IMG/VR virus record: IMGVR_UViG_3300005527_000052
Span: 1-64,000 of that record
Source of the DNA: a virus
DNA: 64,000 bases
Strand: one strand, 5' to 3'
Position numbers and translations under genes: made by a program. Positions within the stretch are counted from its first letter, which is position 1; each line of letters starts with the position of its first letter. Shown in pieces: positions 1-10,714 of the stretch. A model generated the notes under the pieces. That model did no database searches. It was not told the DNA's origin and was given only the letters and a program-made list of their open reading frames with translations.

Positions 1-3000
1 CCCAAGCGGTACATTGAGGATATACAGGTGAGTCTAATCCGGCTGCTACATCGTTAGAAACATCGTATAAATTAACTGAACAAAAAGCAGGATTTCCTCT
101 TTTTAAAACATAAGAAACCGGAGGCCATTCTCTAGGAATATCTTCTTTTTTAACTCTTAAAGCAGAAACAGGATCAATATATTGGCACCATCCAACACAT
201 TCTGCACAAAAGGCAGTTGTTCTATAACTACTAAAAGGAATAGAATTAATAGGATCGTAATATGATGTATAATTTTTTTGTTCGGTAAAAAATGATCTAC
301 CGCATGTCCATTTTAAAGCCGCAGTTGAAGGCGTAATAAACCCTTCAGGATCAAATGGTAAATCAGCTAATCCATCAGAATATTGTACTGCGTATGTACT
401 ATCACCGCAATATTGAGCTAAATATATATTTCCGTCAGTATTTTGCACAATCTGCATAGGAACTTTAACCAACATAGGAATATCGCATTCTGGATGGAAT
501 GTGTATTCACAAATATATAAATCGGGCTGAGTTATCCAATACGATCCATAAGTTGATTTATTAGCTTGACTGTTTCCCGGTTGATTGTATAAATGAGGTC
601 CATTATCACAACCCGCTTCGTTTGAACAATCGCATCTGGTTGTTTTTAAATACCATTCCGTTTTACAAATTTCGCTATCGCATCCGTAGTTAGCGAATGT
701 GCCACCTATAATAAATTCATCGCCATTACAGTTAATTGTTTCATTTTCTTCAATTACCCTTGAATTAAGAGGACGACAGCCAGACATTGGCAATTCTAAA
801 ATTCTAGCACCAAAAGAATCTTCTATGTATTCTGTTCTCTGTCTGGACCAATTTTTTAAATATCCTATAGGACTATTGAAAAGATTATGATTTTCACTAT
901 TAATTAGAGGTTCTTTATAAGACCAATTTTCAGGAGTTTCTACCGCATTTACAGCACCTGATACTGATGGTTCAAAATTAGTTGAATCCCAAAATGTACT
1001 ATCGTCTAACCAAATATCATAAGGAGTTAAAGTCTCCGAATAAACAGGCCAATAAGGAGAATCCGATGGATTATCTTTAAATGATAAATTATTTATATCC
1101 TCAGCTAAATTAGACGTTTTATATTCTGCACCAAATTTATTTGTATTAATTCCAGTAGATTGAATTATAGTTGTTCCACTGGTTATTGTTATATTAACTA
1201 CAGAATCTTGACAATTAAATTCTATTTTATTAATATAGTCAGGTATACCGCTACCAAAAGTAACCAAGTTTACATTTGTAAGTTTACCCGGTATATTAGT
1301 AAACCAAGGGGTAAATTTACGTTCTTCATTCGGATTACCGAATCCGTTATCATTTTGTCTAAACGTTATATAATCAAGAGATTTAGGTAGTCCGTACATT
1401 CTATGACGACCAAAAGGCGGTAATTGAGTTTTTTCTGTATTTAAAGATGTAACCGGCTGCGTTACAAATCTCAAAGGGTTTTCATATCTATCTTGCGGAT
1501 AAAAACTACTGTCAGCTAATGATCTTTGAGTTTTTGTAGGCCACATACTAGAATATTTATGAGGACCAACAAAAATATCAGCTTTGCTTACAGTTACATC
1601 TGTTAAAGGATTAGCACCTCCAAAAGACGATGTATAAGTTAACGAAGCATTATAATTTTTTACCGATCTAGCTTGATCAAAAAGTTCGTTGCTTATATTA
1701 ATGATTTTAGAGGCGGGTACGTTACCAGCTTCAGTACTACCTAAACAAAAAGCGAAAATATTACACGAAGGATAATCGTCATACGCTAAAGTTTTAACAT
1801 TATTAATAGCGTCAACAAAATTTCTTACAGTTTTTCCGCTACATGCAAATCTTAAAAATACTGGACCGCCGCAGTCTTCGTTATTTATTATAGTTAATCC
1901 GCTACCTACAGTTGCGGGATCAACAACTCCTAGTTGATTTTTATCTAAGAAAGGATCACTTCCTAAATAAAACGACATAGCTCTTTTAAAAGTAAATATA
2001 ATATCTATAGTATCAGTATTTAACCAAGTTCCTCTCGTAATTATTGATCCATTAGGAGCATATTGATAACCAGCGAAAAGTTCTGGGCTTCCTGCAAAAC
2101 CATCATAAATATAACCCGTCTCTAAAACTAATGAAGCGTGATTTCTATTTTCAATGTCGGGATAATATGATCCAAATGGACCCCAAGGTATGTCTTTATG
2201 GAATTGAGCTAAAAACAACTCTACAGTACAATTTTCCGGTACATCATATGTGCATCCACCATTAACATCGCAGTCGGGCGTAATATACGGTTGCTGAGCG
2301 TTAAGAGGATCGTTTTTAAAACGTCCCGTTCTATCGAATAGAAAATAAAAAGGACTTGTGGCGTAACATTGACCATTAATAAGTATAGTTGTTTCAAGAT
2401 TACTAAATATATTTTCTGTAGAATCAAATAAATATGTATTATAATCATTCGATAAATTTTGTAATTTTCCTAAAACGGCACCTTTTTGCGGACAACATTG
2501 TAAATCCGATTGATATAGTCTTATATCTCCATCGGAATCTTGCTCATAAGCACAAAAATTATCAAAATCAGAAAAAGAAGAGCCAGAACCTCTTATATTA
2601 TAACTATCTCCAAACACATAATTAGAATTATACCAATACTCCGGCTGATTTCCGTATCCTAATCTATATTCACCGTATTGACCACTTACTGATTCTCGTA
2701 TAGAATTAAAAGTATTGTTAGAAATTATTTTATATTTGTCTATAAAAATACCAGAATGAGATACTCCGCAAAGACCGCCGCCGAAATAAATTTCAAAATA
2801 TTTATTTACGTCTCCGTTGGTCAAATTTTCGTTATAATTAACCTCAACTCCAAATAAATCTAAATCATTTTCTAATGATGTTTGTATATTTGACGCTAAA
2901 GTAGTGGGATTAAGATCAAAATCTATAGGATCGGTTGAAACACCATTATAAGAAAGAGTAAACGAAGAATTACTAGCGGCAAAATTTTTGAAAGAAAAGC

Positions 3001-3520
3001 TGTTTATGTTCTGTATACCGCTATTTAATATATAAATAGGTATTCCCGGCCCTATTTGATTAGTAGCCTCCCAATTGGATAAACTGTCAATAAAAAATGA
3101 TAAATTTTGTAAAGTTCCGTTAATACCGGTGGAATATACAGGCCCAGCACCATTGTTTTCGGTTAAAATAACACTATTGCTATTGATTTCAACCTTACCC
3201 ATATTGGGACCGGTATAAGATATAGTAAAAGCGTTATTTTTTGGACCTTCCTCCATTGTGTCATAATCTTTAAAATAAAGACGCTGACATTCACAAACAA
3301 ATAGTCTGTCGTCTTGACATAAAGATTTATGCGAAATAAAATATCTATTAATGTATTGACACTGATCTACTTCGTCACAAGTTGTTCTAAAGTTTAAATC
3401 TACGCCGCAAGGTATAGCAGCCCAATAAATATCTTGTACTGTATTGCCGCAACAGCTTAAAGCGAGTTTATCGTTACATAATAATAATTTATCAGTTCTA
3501 GTTCTTAAATAATCCGCCAT
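1..3520 (-). CDS. Large Cys-rich virion protein, probably tail tip or fibre (partial)
   Basis: Begins at an ATG (3518-3520) with GAGG four bases upstream and stays open to the window edge, so about 1,173 codons are visible and the C-terminus is missing. Cysteines are unusually frequent from start to edge, e.g. LSCCGN, CDEVDQCQY, CECQ, CDCSNEAGCDN. Gly/Ser/Asn-rich beta-type composition and its position after the other tail genes suggest an exposed tail component. No enzymatic motif was seen. A -10-like GGGTATAAT lies just upstream at 3534-3542. Confidence 0.75.
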   Translation of the reverse strand, partial: MADYLRTRTDKLLLCNDKLALSCCGNTVQDIYWAAIPCGVDLNFRTTCDEVDQCQYINRYFISHKSLCQDDRLFVCECQRLYFKDYDTMEEGPKNNAFTISYTGPNMGKVEINSNSVILTENNGAGPVYSTGINGTLQNLSFFIDSLSNWEATNQIGPGIPIYILNSGIQNINSFSFKNFAASNSSFTLSYNGVSTDPIDFDLNPTTLASNIQTSLENDLDLFGVEVNYNENLTNGDVNKYFEIYFGGGLCGVSHSGIFIDKYKIISNNTFNSIRESVSGQYGEYRLGYGNQPEYWYNSNYVFGDSYNIRGSGSSFSDFDNFCAYEQDSDGDIRLYQSDLQCCPQKGAVLGKLQNLSNDYNTYLFDSTENIFSNLETTILINGQCYATSPFYFLFDRTGRFKNDPLNAQQPYITPDCDVNGGCTYDVPENCTVELFLAQFHKDIPWGPFGSYYPDIENRNHASLVLETGYIYDGFAGSPELFAGYQYAPNGSIITRGTWLNTDTIDIIFTFKRAMSFYLGSDPFLDKNQLGVVDPATVGSGLTIINNEDCGGPVFLRFACSGKTVRNFVDAINNVKTLAYDDYPSCNIFAFCLGSTEAGNVPASKIINISNELFDQARSVKNYNASLTYTSSFGGANPLTDVTVSKADIFVGPHKYSSMWPTKTQRSLADSSFYPQDRYENPLRFVTQPVTSLNTEKTQLPPFGRHRMYGLPKSLDYITFRQNDNGFGNPNEERKFTPWFTNIPGKLTNVNLVTFGSGIPDYINKIEFNCQDSVVNITITSGTTIIQSTGINTNKFGAEYKTSNLAEDINNLSFKDNPSDSPYWPVYSETLTPYDIWLDDSTFWDSTNFEPSVSGAVNAVETPENWSYKEPLINSENHNLFNSPIGYLKNWSRQRTEYIEDSFGARILELPMSGCRPLNSRVIEENETINCNGDEFIIGGTFANYGCDSEICKTEWYLKTTRCDCSNEAGCDNGPHLYNQPGNSQANKSTYGSYWITQPDLYICEYTFHPECDIPMLVKVPMQIVQNTDGNIYLAQYCGDSTYAVQYSDGLADLPFDPEGFITPSTAALKWTCGRSFFTEQKNYTSYYDPINSIPFSSYRTTAFCAECVGWCQYIDPVSALRVKKEDIPREWPPVSYVLKRGNPAFCSVNLYDVSNDVAAGLDSPVYPQCTAW

Positions 3521-3533
3521 AAATCCTCATATG

Positions 3534-3542
3534 ATTATACCC
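3534..3542 (-). promoter_or_regulatory. Late-type -10 box before the Cys-rich tail gene
   Basis: Minus-strand GGGTATAAT resembles the GTGTATAA(A/T) motif at other late gene borders and overlaps the end of the upstream fibre gene. Confidence 0.4.
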
Positions 3543-5440
3543 TAAACGATAAACCAGTTATAGCCGTCACAAATTAATCTTAAAGATTGATAATTTGAGT
3601 TTAACGTATAATTTAAATTACCGTCAATTTTTTGACCCGAGTATCCAGAAACAATAATATTATTAATCGAAGCCATCCCTAAATGATCTTTTATTATTAA
3701 TTCTCTTCCTGAATTAAGTATAGCGTTTCTTAGAACTACATATTGATTGGAAGCAACGCCGCTTGTTCTTTGAAGTATTGCGTAATCGTCAATAGAAACG
3801 TTATATATATTTCCCGTTGGCTTGATTAAATTAACAAAAACGCCTTTAGATACTATGTTACCGTTATAATCTATTTCCGCCAATCCGCTGCCGTTATAAG
3901 ACAACCAACGCTGTATAGCTAGTTTTTCACCAGTAGTTCCTGTAAAAACATTTTTAGCATAAACATTTAAAGGTGCATCATCAGTAGCACGGGATAGATA
4001 AATATGATTTGGAAAACTTGATCTAATTCCGCTGGTTAAACTATAAGATTGAGCCTGAATACCACTAACTACTAGACTAAAATGATTATTTACAGGATAA
4101 GCTAGCCCATAATTGGTTTCATGAGCAAAGCAAAGACCGGGATTAGATAAACTTCCGGAGGGTATTCTTATTCCAGAAACAAACTGTTTTAAACCATCAA
4201 TAATTTGAGTAGATGTAAGATCAACCCAAACTTTCCCGGTAGCACTTGTACCTCCCTGAGAAATACTTAAAGGTGTTGTCAAACCGCTAATTGCAGTTAT
4301 AGTATTATTAACGCCGCTATTAAAAGTAAACGAAACATCATTACTTATAGATAAACTAATAGTGCCTGTTGGATTGTGTACATCGTAATCAATAGATATA
4401 CCGGTGGATGCTTGTAATAAATATCTACCAAATCCACTTTCATGATGACGAGCTACTAATATTTGACCCGTTTTGTATCCATTTATTCCGCTACCACCAA
4501 AGCCTGTTCCTCCATAATAATGACTTAATGGATTTTCAAATAAATAATCTAAATATAAAGCATCAGTTCCTAAACCCGGATCACCTAAACCTCCATCAGC
4601 TACAGTAGAGCATTCTACCGTGTCTTCTTTTTCTTTAGCCATCATAGCTAATTTAGGACGCGATCCATCAAAATAAGTAAATAAGAAACACGGAGAACCT
4701 GTAGATAATGGAAAAACCTTATAGTCTGTTGGTCTAGGAGGAAATTCTGGCTTTATTCCTGTAACTATTAAACCAGTGCTGGAACCTTCAGTTAAAGCAA
4801 CATCGTATGTAAACTTTGTTCCAAAATCAGACTCGGTTGGATCACCGTTATTTTCTATTGTAGTTTTTACTACTTTAGCAGCAAAAACATTAGCATTAGA
4901 AGTCCATACTTTGCGTATATTATCCCATCTTAAATCTAACGGTCCTGCTAAAAATGTTTGTTCTTTTACTTTAGAACCATATATAGACGGATCATCATTA
5001 ACACCGCTACCTGTTCTAAATTTATTAGTTGGTATTCCAGTAGATAATACCCCGCTTATACTCCAAGAAACCGATTCGTTCGGAGCGGGAAAACCAAAAA
5101 CATCATATCCCCATCCAACATGAGTAAAAGGTGTTTTAAAACCTAAACTTCGTACATTAAAGCGGTCTTTATTAAAAACTTCTGGATCATTTAGATTATT
5201 AGGGATAGTATCGCCTATACTATGTCCCTCGTAAACAGTATTTGATCCAAAAGGTATTAAACTATTAACGTCTACAATACCAGAAATAGCCGGATCAACA
5301 TAATGAGGTACGTTTAATTTATCTTTAGCGGTAGTAAATATTTTAAACCAGCCGCCATAATCAATAGTATAAAGACCGGCATAATTTTTTGATGCTCGAT
5401 ATCTAAAACCATTATAATTTACATTTTTTATATCAGACAT
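3542..5440 (-). CDS. Tail fibre-like protein
   Basis: 632 residues, rich in Gly, Ser, Asn and short beta-type segments. Residues around 390-410 contain ISQGGTSATGKVW, a form typical of tail-fibre shafts and knobs, followed by repeated SGI/SGL turns. It overlaps the upstream tail gene by one base (ATG/stop sharing), so the two are likely co-translated. Probable role is host recognition or tail-tip structure; the receptor is unknown. Confidence 0.65.
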   Translation of the reverse strand: MSDIKNVNYNGFRYRASKNYAGLYTIDYGGWFKIFTTAKDKLNVPHYVDPAISGIVDVNSLIPFGSNTVYEGHSIGDTIPNNLNDPEVFNKDRFNVRSLGFKTPFTHVGWGYDVFGFPAPNESVSWSISGVLSTGIPTNKFRTGSGVNDDPSIYGSKVKEQTFLAGPLDLRWDNIRKVWTSNANVFAAKVVKTTIENNGDPTESDFGTKFTYDVALTEGSSTGLIVTGIKPEFPPRPTDYKVFPLSTGSPCFLFTYFDGSRPKLAMMAKEKEDTVECSTVADGGLGDPGLGTDALYLDYLFENPLSHYYGGTGFGGSGINGYKTGQILVARHHESGFGRYLLQASTGISIDYDVHNPTGTISLSISNDVSFTFNSGVNNTITAISGLTTPLSISQGGTSATGKVWVDLTSTQIIDGLKQFVSGIRIPSGSLSNPGLCFAHETNYGLAYPVNNHFSLVVSGIQAQSYSLTSGIRSSFPNHIYLSRATDDAPLNVYAKNVFTGTTGEKLAIQRWLSYNGSGLAEIDYNGNIVSKGVFVNLIKPTGNIYNVSIDDYAILQRTSGVASNQYVVLRNAILNSGRELIIKDHLGMASINNIIVSGYSGQKIDGNLNYTLNSNYQSLRLICDGYNWFIV

Positions 5441-8091
5441 TATCTTTCATATCCTTCTGATAGTAGTTTATCTTTTTCCGGCTGTCTACCAGAATTAGGC
5501 CAAATAGGATTATCAGAATTAGACTGATTTTGTTTTATCCAATAATAACCGTCTTTTTCTTGTTTAGATTTAATTATTTCTTTAGCTTTTTTATCAATAT
5601 CTATTATATCTTGTTTAACTTTATTTAGTTCTACTGAATATTTTATTATTTTATCATTTAATATACGGCTGAGTCTATAAGGAGGTAAAGCAAAGGTTTG
5701 TAGAGAATAAGACGTGGTTAATCCATCAACACCAACATTCATATTAACGCTTGTTATATTAGAGTTTACCCCTAGTTTATCGCCAATATTAAGTATAGGT
5801 GTTCCCGACAAAACAAGATTACCAAAATCCATGATATTTGTTAAAGTCAATGCGTTAGCCGCTATTTGATTTCCAGCTTGATTCATAACTGAAAAACTAT
5901 TAAAAGTTTCTGGAGATATTGATTCATCTCTTATAATAGAGACACCTCCAATTCTATTAGATTGTTTTATATAAGGACCGTAGCGTTTAAAGTTATCAAT
6001 TATAGGAATCTTAAAGAAATTAAAAGATGTTACTCGTTTTGGTGCTAAACCCAATTCTGGATAAAAATCAGCAAAATTAACTAAAGGAGTAATATTTTCT
6101 TGTGCGGTTAAAGCGTTTGGACCTTCAGGATTCCACGAAGTATTATCAAGCAATTCTCCTTTTCTGAAACCTTGAAATATCGCCTTTTCGGTAAAACCCA
6201 TAGCTCTTAAAAATTCGACAAACGCAGACGGATAGTTTTCATCAATAAAATTTTTATACATTATAGGTGTTTTTAACTGTACGATAGCTCTTGTAGTATT
6301 ATTTTTATCTTGCTCTACTTCACATGCAATGTATAAATCTTTATTATCTAGTATATAATCAGATGTTGGTATTAATCCTAAATCTACTTTAGCGGTATCG
6401 CTAGTTTTATTAGTTGAATCATAATAAATAACATTACCATTAGCGTCTACAATATTATATATTAATTTAGAAAAATTGCCTTGATTGTCGCGAACATTTG
6501 ATAAAACAACGTGTGCTTTTACTCTACCTAAATTATCCATAAAAGCTGAATTAGCAGCTTTAAAAATAGCAAAAGATATACCATCAGAATAAACCGAGTC
6601 TATAACTTCATATCCATATCTAGTATCTAAAGTAGAAGCATCTTGGCTTGTATTAACAACTTTACCGGCGTAAAAGGGTAACTCTACTAAAAAAGTTTTA
6701 CCGTAATGTAATTCAGCAGCTTCCTTTGTAAGTTGATAAACAGATTCTAGTAAAGCGACCTGTTCTGCGGTTCTTTGTAAATTATTTGAATCCAGAGAAT
6801 AAAAGTCAAATTTATTACCATAAGTTGAATAAGCATTAATAATTTCAGGATCAGTAAAATTATGTATAATCCAAGATTGAATACCTAATGCTTCAGCGAC
6901 ATTAGGCATTTCTTTATATAACACAGCTTCCCAAGCATTTTTACTAGTTAAAGCAGCTCTAAGAACATTTTCGGTTGGACGATAGCCTTTGATATTACTG
7001 GTTATATCGCCAATAAAATTGGTAGGAGGATAGGTTTCTCCTAATCGATATTTTTGTCTACCGTCAAATTGTAGTTCTGGTAAATTATTTGTTATTCTAG
7101 CATCATCAGAAACAATACTATCTAATAAAACAAAACCAAATTCTGCTTTATCGTTTGGATGAATGTAATTATTTAAAGACGTATAATTATTACCGGCAGC
7201 ACAAACTATTAAACCGTCACCGGTCTTTCCCCAAGATTGTACGCCCTGAGTAGCGACATATAATTGAGATTGATAATCGCCTTCTACAACCACAGAACTA
7301 GCACCGCGACGTAATTCTTGACCGCGTTGATATGATATTAGTGTACCCGCATTTTTTTGTGCGGCAATAAAATTATCAATTTGAACGCCTTCGGTAGACT
7401 CTTGCGTTTTTCTAGATACGCTTTTTATATTAATTATATTAAAAAGATTAGACGGGTTATATGATTCGTCAATATCTACATAAAAATCAACACCTATTTT
7501 ATTCGCCACTTCATTCAACACCTCTTCTAAAGAAGCGATATTTTGATTTATTCTTAAATAATCTGGTGCTTCAAATCCTGAATCAAAATTAAATTTAAAT
7601 ATTTTACCAAATAAATTAAATTCTTGATTTAAATTTATTACATTTTTAATCTTGTTCCATGACATGCCATTACGATTGTAATCAGCGTCACCGTCATTAC
7701 CATAATAATCATAAACATTTACTAGATTATATATACCGGAACCTAAAGCTAAATTAGTAGCATTAGGTATATTTGGACCAGTACCATCTAGTATAAGTTG
7801 TATATCTGAAAATAGTATTCTAGGATCAGAAATTTTAGTATTATAAGTAAATCCATTTTGACTATTGTTATACGTCCAAGATTCTATAATGCCATAAAAT
7901 TTTACTGCACCAACGTTAACCCCGCTAATATTACCGGGTACAATATTTGAGGAATCAAACAGTTGACCGCGTTCGGTATCTATTACATATTCTAAATCAA
8001 GCGTAGAAGCCTGACTGTTAAATCCTAGCTGCAATCCTAATCTTTTAAGATATCCGCCGCCAAAAAAAATTGGTTCCGTAATATTTTGCAT
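5440..8091 (-). CDS. Large tail protein, baseplate or tail-tip hub candidate
   Basis: 883 residues between the repeat-rich tail protein and the fibre gene, overlapping both by one base. Contains long beta-rich stretches, a Lys/Asp-rich C-terminal helix (about 820-860, KQDIIDIDKKAKEIIKSKQ) and no membrane segment. Its size and place after the tape measure match tail-tip hub proteins of siphoviruses, but no diagnostic motif was seen. Confidence 0.6.
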   Translation of the reverse strand: MQNITEPIFFGGGYLKRLGLQLGFNSQASTLDLEYVIDTERGQLFDSSNIVPGNISGVNVGAVKFYGIIESWTYNNSQNGFTYNTKISDPRILFSDIQLILDGTGPNIPNATNLALGSGIYNLVNVYDYYGNDGDADYNRNGMSWNKIKNVINLNQEFNLFGKIFKFNFDSGFEAPDYLRINQNIASLEEVLNEVANKIGVDFYVDIDESYNPSNLFNIINIKSVSRKTQESTEGVQIDNFIAAQKNAGTLISYQRGQELRRGASSVVVEGDYQSQLYVATQGVQSWGKTGDGLIVCAAGNNYTSLNNYIHPNDKAEFGFVLLDSIVSDDARITNNLPELQFDGRQKYRLGETYPPTNFIGDITSNIKGYRPTENVLRAALTSKNAWEAVLYKEMPNVAEALGIQSWIIHNFTDPEIINAYSTYGNKFDFYSLDSNNLQRTAEQVALLESVYQLTKEAAELHYGKTFLVELPFYAGKVVNTSQDASTLDTRYGYEVIDSVYSDGISFAIFKAANSAFMDNLGRVKAHVVLSNVRDNQGNFSKLIYNIVDANGNVIYYDSTNKTSDTAKVDLGLIPTSDYILDNKDLYIACEVEQDKNNTTRAIVQLKTPIMYKNFIDENYPSAFVEFLRAMGFTEKAIFQGFRKGELLDNTSWNPEGPNALTAQENITPLVNFADFYPELGLAPKRVTSFNFFKIPIIDNFKRYGPYIKQSNRIGGVSIIRDESISPETFNSFSVMNQAGNQIAANALTLTNIMDFGNLVLSGTPILNIGDKLGVNSNITSVNMNVGVDGLTTSYSLQTFALPPYRLSRILNDKIIKYSVELNKVKQDIIDIDKKAKEIIKSKQEKDGYYWIKQNQSNSDNPIWPNSGRQPEKDKLLSEGYER

Positions 8092-10097
8092 TATGTTCTA
8101 TATATCCATGTTATTGTTCTGTTATAAGCCCCGGTATCAACTGAATAGCTAACATTATTATTATTAATGTAGTATGGAGTATACGCTGGTTTGTATAGTT
8201 CAACTAAAGTATTAAAATACGTCTCTCCGTCATTTTCGTTAGCATCTACATCTAAAACTAATTGAACATTGAGAGTTTTTGTTTCTTCGTTTTTGGTTCC
8301 AATATCTTGAATTATTGGGCCTGTTTCTAAACCCGGTATTATTTGTACTGCTGTAATTCTTCTTGGTTTGGCAATATCAATAGTAATTTGTCGCGAAATA
8401 ATCTTGTCATCATCAATATTATTGTTAATACTAAATTGATAATTATAATTGACTGTTCCGTTGTTTTTATTAAAGGATTCTGTTCTACTGATAATTCTAT
8501 CAGAAACACTTATACCTAAAACTGATTCTATTCTATTTTTTAATTGAGTTTTAATTGAATCGTATCTGTTTTTAGCATTATTATATTTTGTGGTACTAAC
8601 ACCGTCATTGCTAAAGCCTATTATATTACCAACTATATTAGCAGTACTATTTTTAATATTTCTTTTATCCGCAGTAGTTATTCCTCCGTCAGTTATAGAT
8701 ACTTCGTAAGTATCAAAATAAGCACCACCTACAGGATTATCATCGTCGGTATAATTATACGCAGCACTATAAGAAATCTGTAAAGACGATTTATTATATC
8801 CTATAGCTAACGATAAAGGAACCGTATTTACCGTTATTCCTGCATAGGTTGAAATAAGACTGTTTAAATTATTTTTAATACTATTCCAATAATTTATAAC
8901 ATTTGTATAGGCGTCATTAATTGAACCATCAATAGTAAATCCGGTTATTGTGCCTTGTATAGACACATTTGAAAAACTTCCGGAGTTTTTATTGTCTGTT
9001 ATAGAATAAATATGGCTATAATTTTGAGTAGGATAATTTGTATAAGTTATATTATAACTAAATATACCATTTATTCTATTTTTAGATATATTTTTTGTTA
9101 TATATAAATGATCTGAGTTAAGGCCAAGTATAGAAGGTATTGTAGGTTCAAAAATATTAAAAGCGTTTTCTGCAGCCACTATTCTAGCGTCTTGATCTAT
9201 TGTAGTATCAAATCCTTGTATACTACCATTAATAGTATAAGTGACTTGTATATTTTGTCCGGTATCTAAATCATCATTTTGTGATCTAGCGTATTGAATA
9301 GAAATATCATAGTTATTAACGCTAGCATCATTACTTTCATTATATAAATAAACCGTTGTTATTGAATAAGAACCAGATAATTTATCTATTGTTTCTGTTC
9401 TTCGTTTATTATATTGTTGTAAAGTAGCGTCAACGATATATGACGTAAAGCCGCTATCTAATTTAGACACAACCCATTCTTTTGCGTTTTCCCAAGGTTC
9501 TTTAGAATTGGAAAAAGATGATGGATTGTCATATGAGGCGGTACCAACCGCAGAAATAGTTCTCGTTACGGTAAAAGCACCGGAACCGTCTTCAGATTCA
9601 ACAATTTGTATATTATCACTAGCTTGTGTAATATACTTATTATCAAAATCTCCAAAGCTATCTTCGGAACCTGTATTTTGTTTATTAACTTCGGTAGTAT
9701 CTAAAGTGATGGTATAATCGCAACGATCAACCCACGGACCTTCAACAAAATTAAAATTAGCGGTTTTAACATAAGCTAAAACTGCTGGTGTTCCATCGCT
9801 AGGACCGTATTCTAAAAGTTTACCGGGTTGAGAAAATACCTCTCTCAAAGCCTCTTGTTTGCTTAATATTGACCCAAATCTACCATTATCGGTAGTTATA
9901 TTTTCATTATTTGGATAACCGGATGTAGTATGCCAAGTTCCGCTACTTGTAGGCGAGCCTTTATCTGGTAATAACGTGCCTTTTAGTACAACTTGAAAAT
10001 TAGAAGAAAGAGGCCGACCATCAGCACTATTAACTATATTTTTTGTTAATGTAACAAAAGGTGCAGGTATAATTTTTTTACTGTCAATAATAAGCAT
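8091..10097 (-). CDS. Tail protein with tandem beta domains
   Basis: 668 residues. The middle and C-terminal parts contain loosely repeated units of about 150 residues with the pattern RI..GIFSYNITY / LQISYSAAYNY / VNYNYQFSINN followed by DG...Y.N..N...SI...L. This suggests tandem domains along a tail-tip protein. Overlaps the next gene by one base. Specific function not recognised. Confidence 0.6.
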   Translation of the reverse strand: MLIIDSKKIIPAPFVTLTKNIVNSADGRPLSSNFQVVLKGTLLPDKGSPTSSGTWHTTSGYPNNENITTDNGRFGSILSKQEALREVFSQPGKLLEYGPSDGTPAVLAYVKTANFNFVEGPWVDRCDYTITLDTTEVNKQNTGSEDSFGDFDNKYITQASDNIQIVESEDGSGAFTVTRTISAVGTASYDNPSSFSNSKEPWENAKEWVVSKLDSGFTSYIVDATLQQYNKRRTETIDKLSGSYSITTVYLYNESNDASVNNYDISIQYARSQNDDLDTGQNIQVTYTINGSIQGFDTTIDQDARIVAAENAFNIFEPTIPSILGLNSDHLYITKNISKNRINGIFSYNITYTNYPTQNYSHIYSITDNKNSGSFSNVSIQGTITGFTIDGSINDAYTNVINYWNSIKNNLNSLISTYAGITVNTVPLSLAIGYNKSSLQISYSAAYNYTDDDNPVGGAYFDTYEVSITDGGITTADKRNIKNSTANIVGNIIGFSNDGVSTTKYNNAKNRYDSIKTQLKNRIESVLGISVSDRIISRTESFNKNNGTVNYNYQFSINNNIDDDKIISRQITIDIAKPRRITAVQIIPGLETGPIIQDIGTKNEETKTLNVQLVLDVDANENDGETYFNTLVELYKPAYTPYYINNNNVSYSVDTGAYNRTITWIYRT

Positions 10098-10714
10098 TAA
10101 TATCCTCTAATAAATAGATTAATTCCACTGGTATTATACACATAGGCTTTAATATACATATCAAAACTACTCTCAACAGCACCACTGACGCCCTTTATAA
10201 AAGCGTTAACATAATCGTATTCTCCACCGGCACCTTTAACGAATAAATTAAACGATCCGTTACTTGATGGCGTTAGACCATTAATATAAAAATTAACTTT
10301 ACCACTATTTTCTATAATTGTATTTGAAGTAGCTCCGGTCGGTTCTATTCCTGTACCAATTATATTTAATGGTAAATAACCGTATAACCCACTGCCTCCA
10401 ATTAAAGGAAATTCGGTATTTGTGAAAAAACCTTTGACAAAACAATTAACAGAAGAATTATCTCCAAAACCATTAATAAAACAGTTTATATTATTATTTT
10501 GACTTGGATAATATCCACTTAAATAACAAGGAATGTATGCTATTCCGGTTGGATCAATTTTACCGCTAACATAAAAATGTATATAATCGCTATTTGTGTA
10601 GTAATCTGAAGAAGATAAAAAAAGATTTACGCCGTTAAAATAATAACCAGCAGTAGAAGCACCTTCTAAAAACGATAAGATGTTGGAATTTTTATTTGTA
10701 GGAATACTAGACAT
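10097..10714 (-). CDS. Repeat-rich small tail protein
   Basis: 205 residues with at least eight copies of a 15-25 residue unit ending in F(Y/V/I)(I/V)(K/N/S)G, e.g. NCFINGFG, NCFVKGFF, NFYINGLT, NLFVKGAG, NAFIKGVS, NLFIRGY. This is a regular beta-strand repeat, as in beta-solenoid or shaft proteins. Lies directly after the tape measure (1-base overlap), where distal-tail proteins are common. Confidence 0.55.
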   Translation of the reverse strand: MSSIPTNKNSNILSFLEGASTAGYYFNGVNLFLSSSDYYTNSDYIHFYVSGKIDPTGIAYIPCYLSGYYPSQNNNINCFINGFGDNSSVNCFVKGFFTNTEFPLIGGSGLYGYLPLNIIGTGIEPTGATSNTIIENSGKVNFYINGLTPSSNGSFNLFVKGAGGEYDYVNAFIKGVSGAVESSFDMYIKAYVYNTSGINLFIRGY

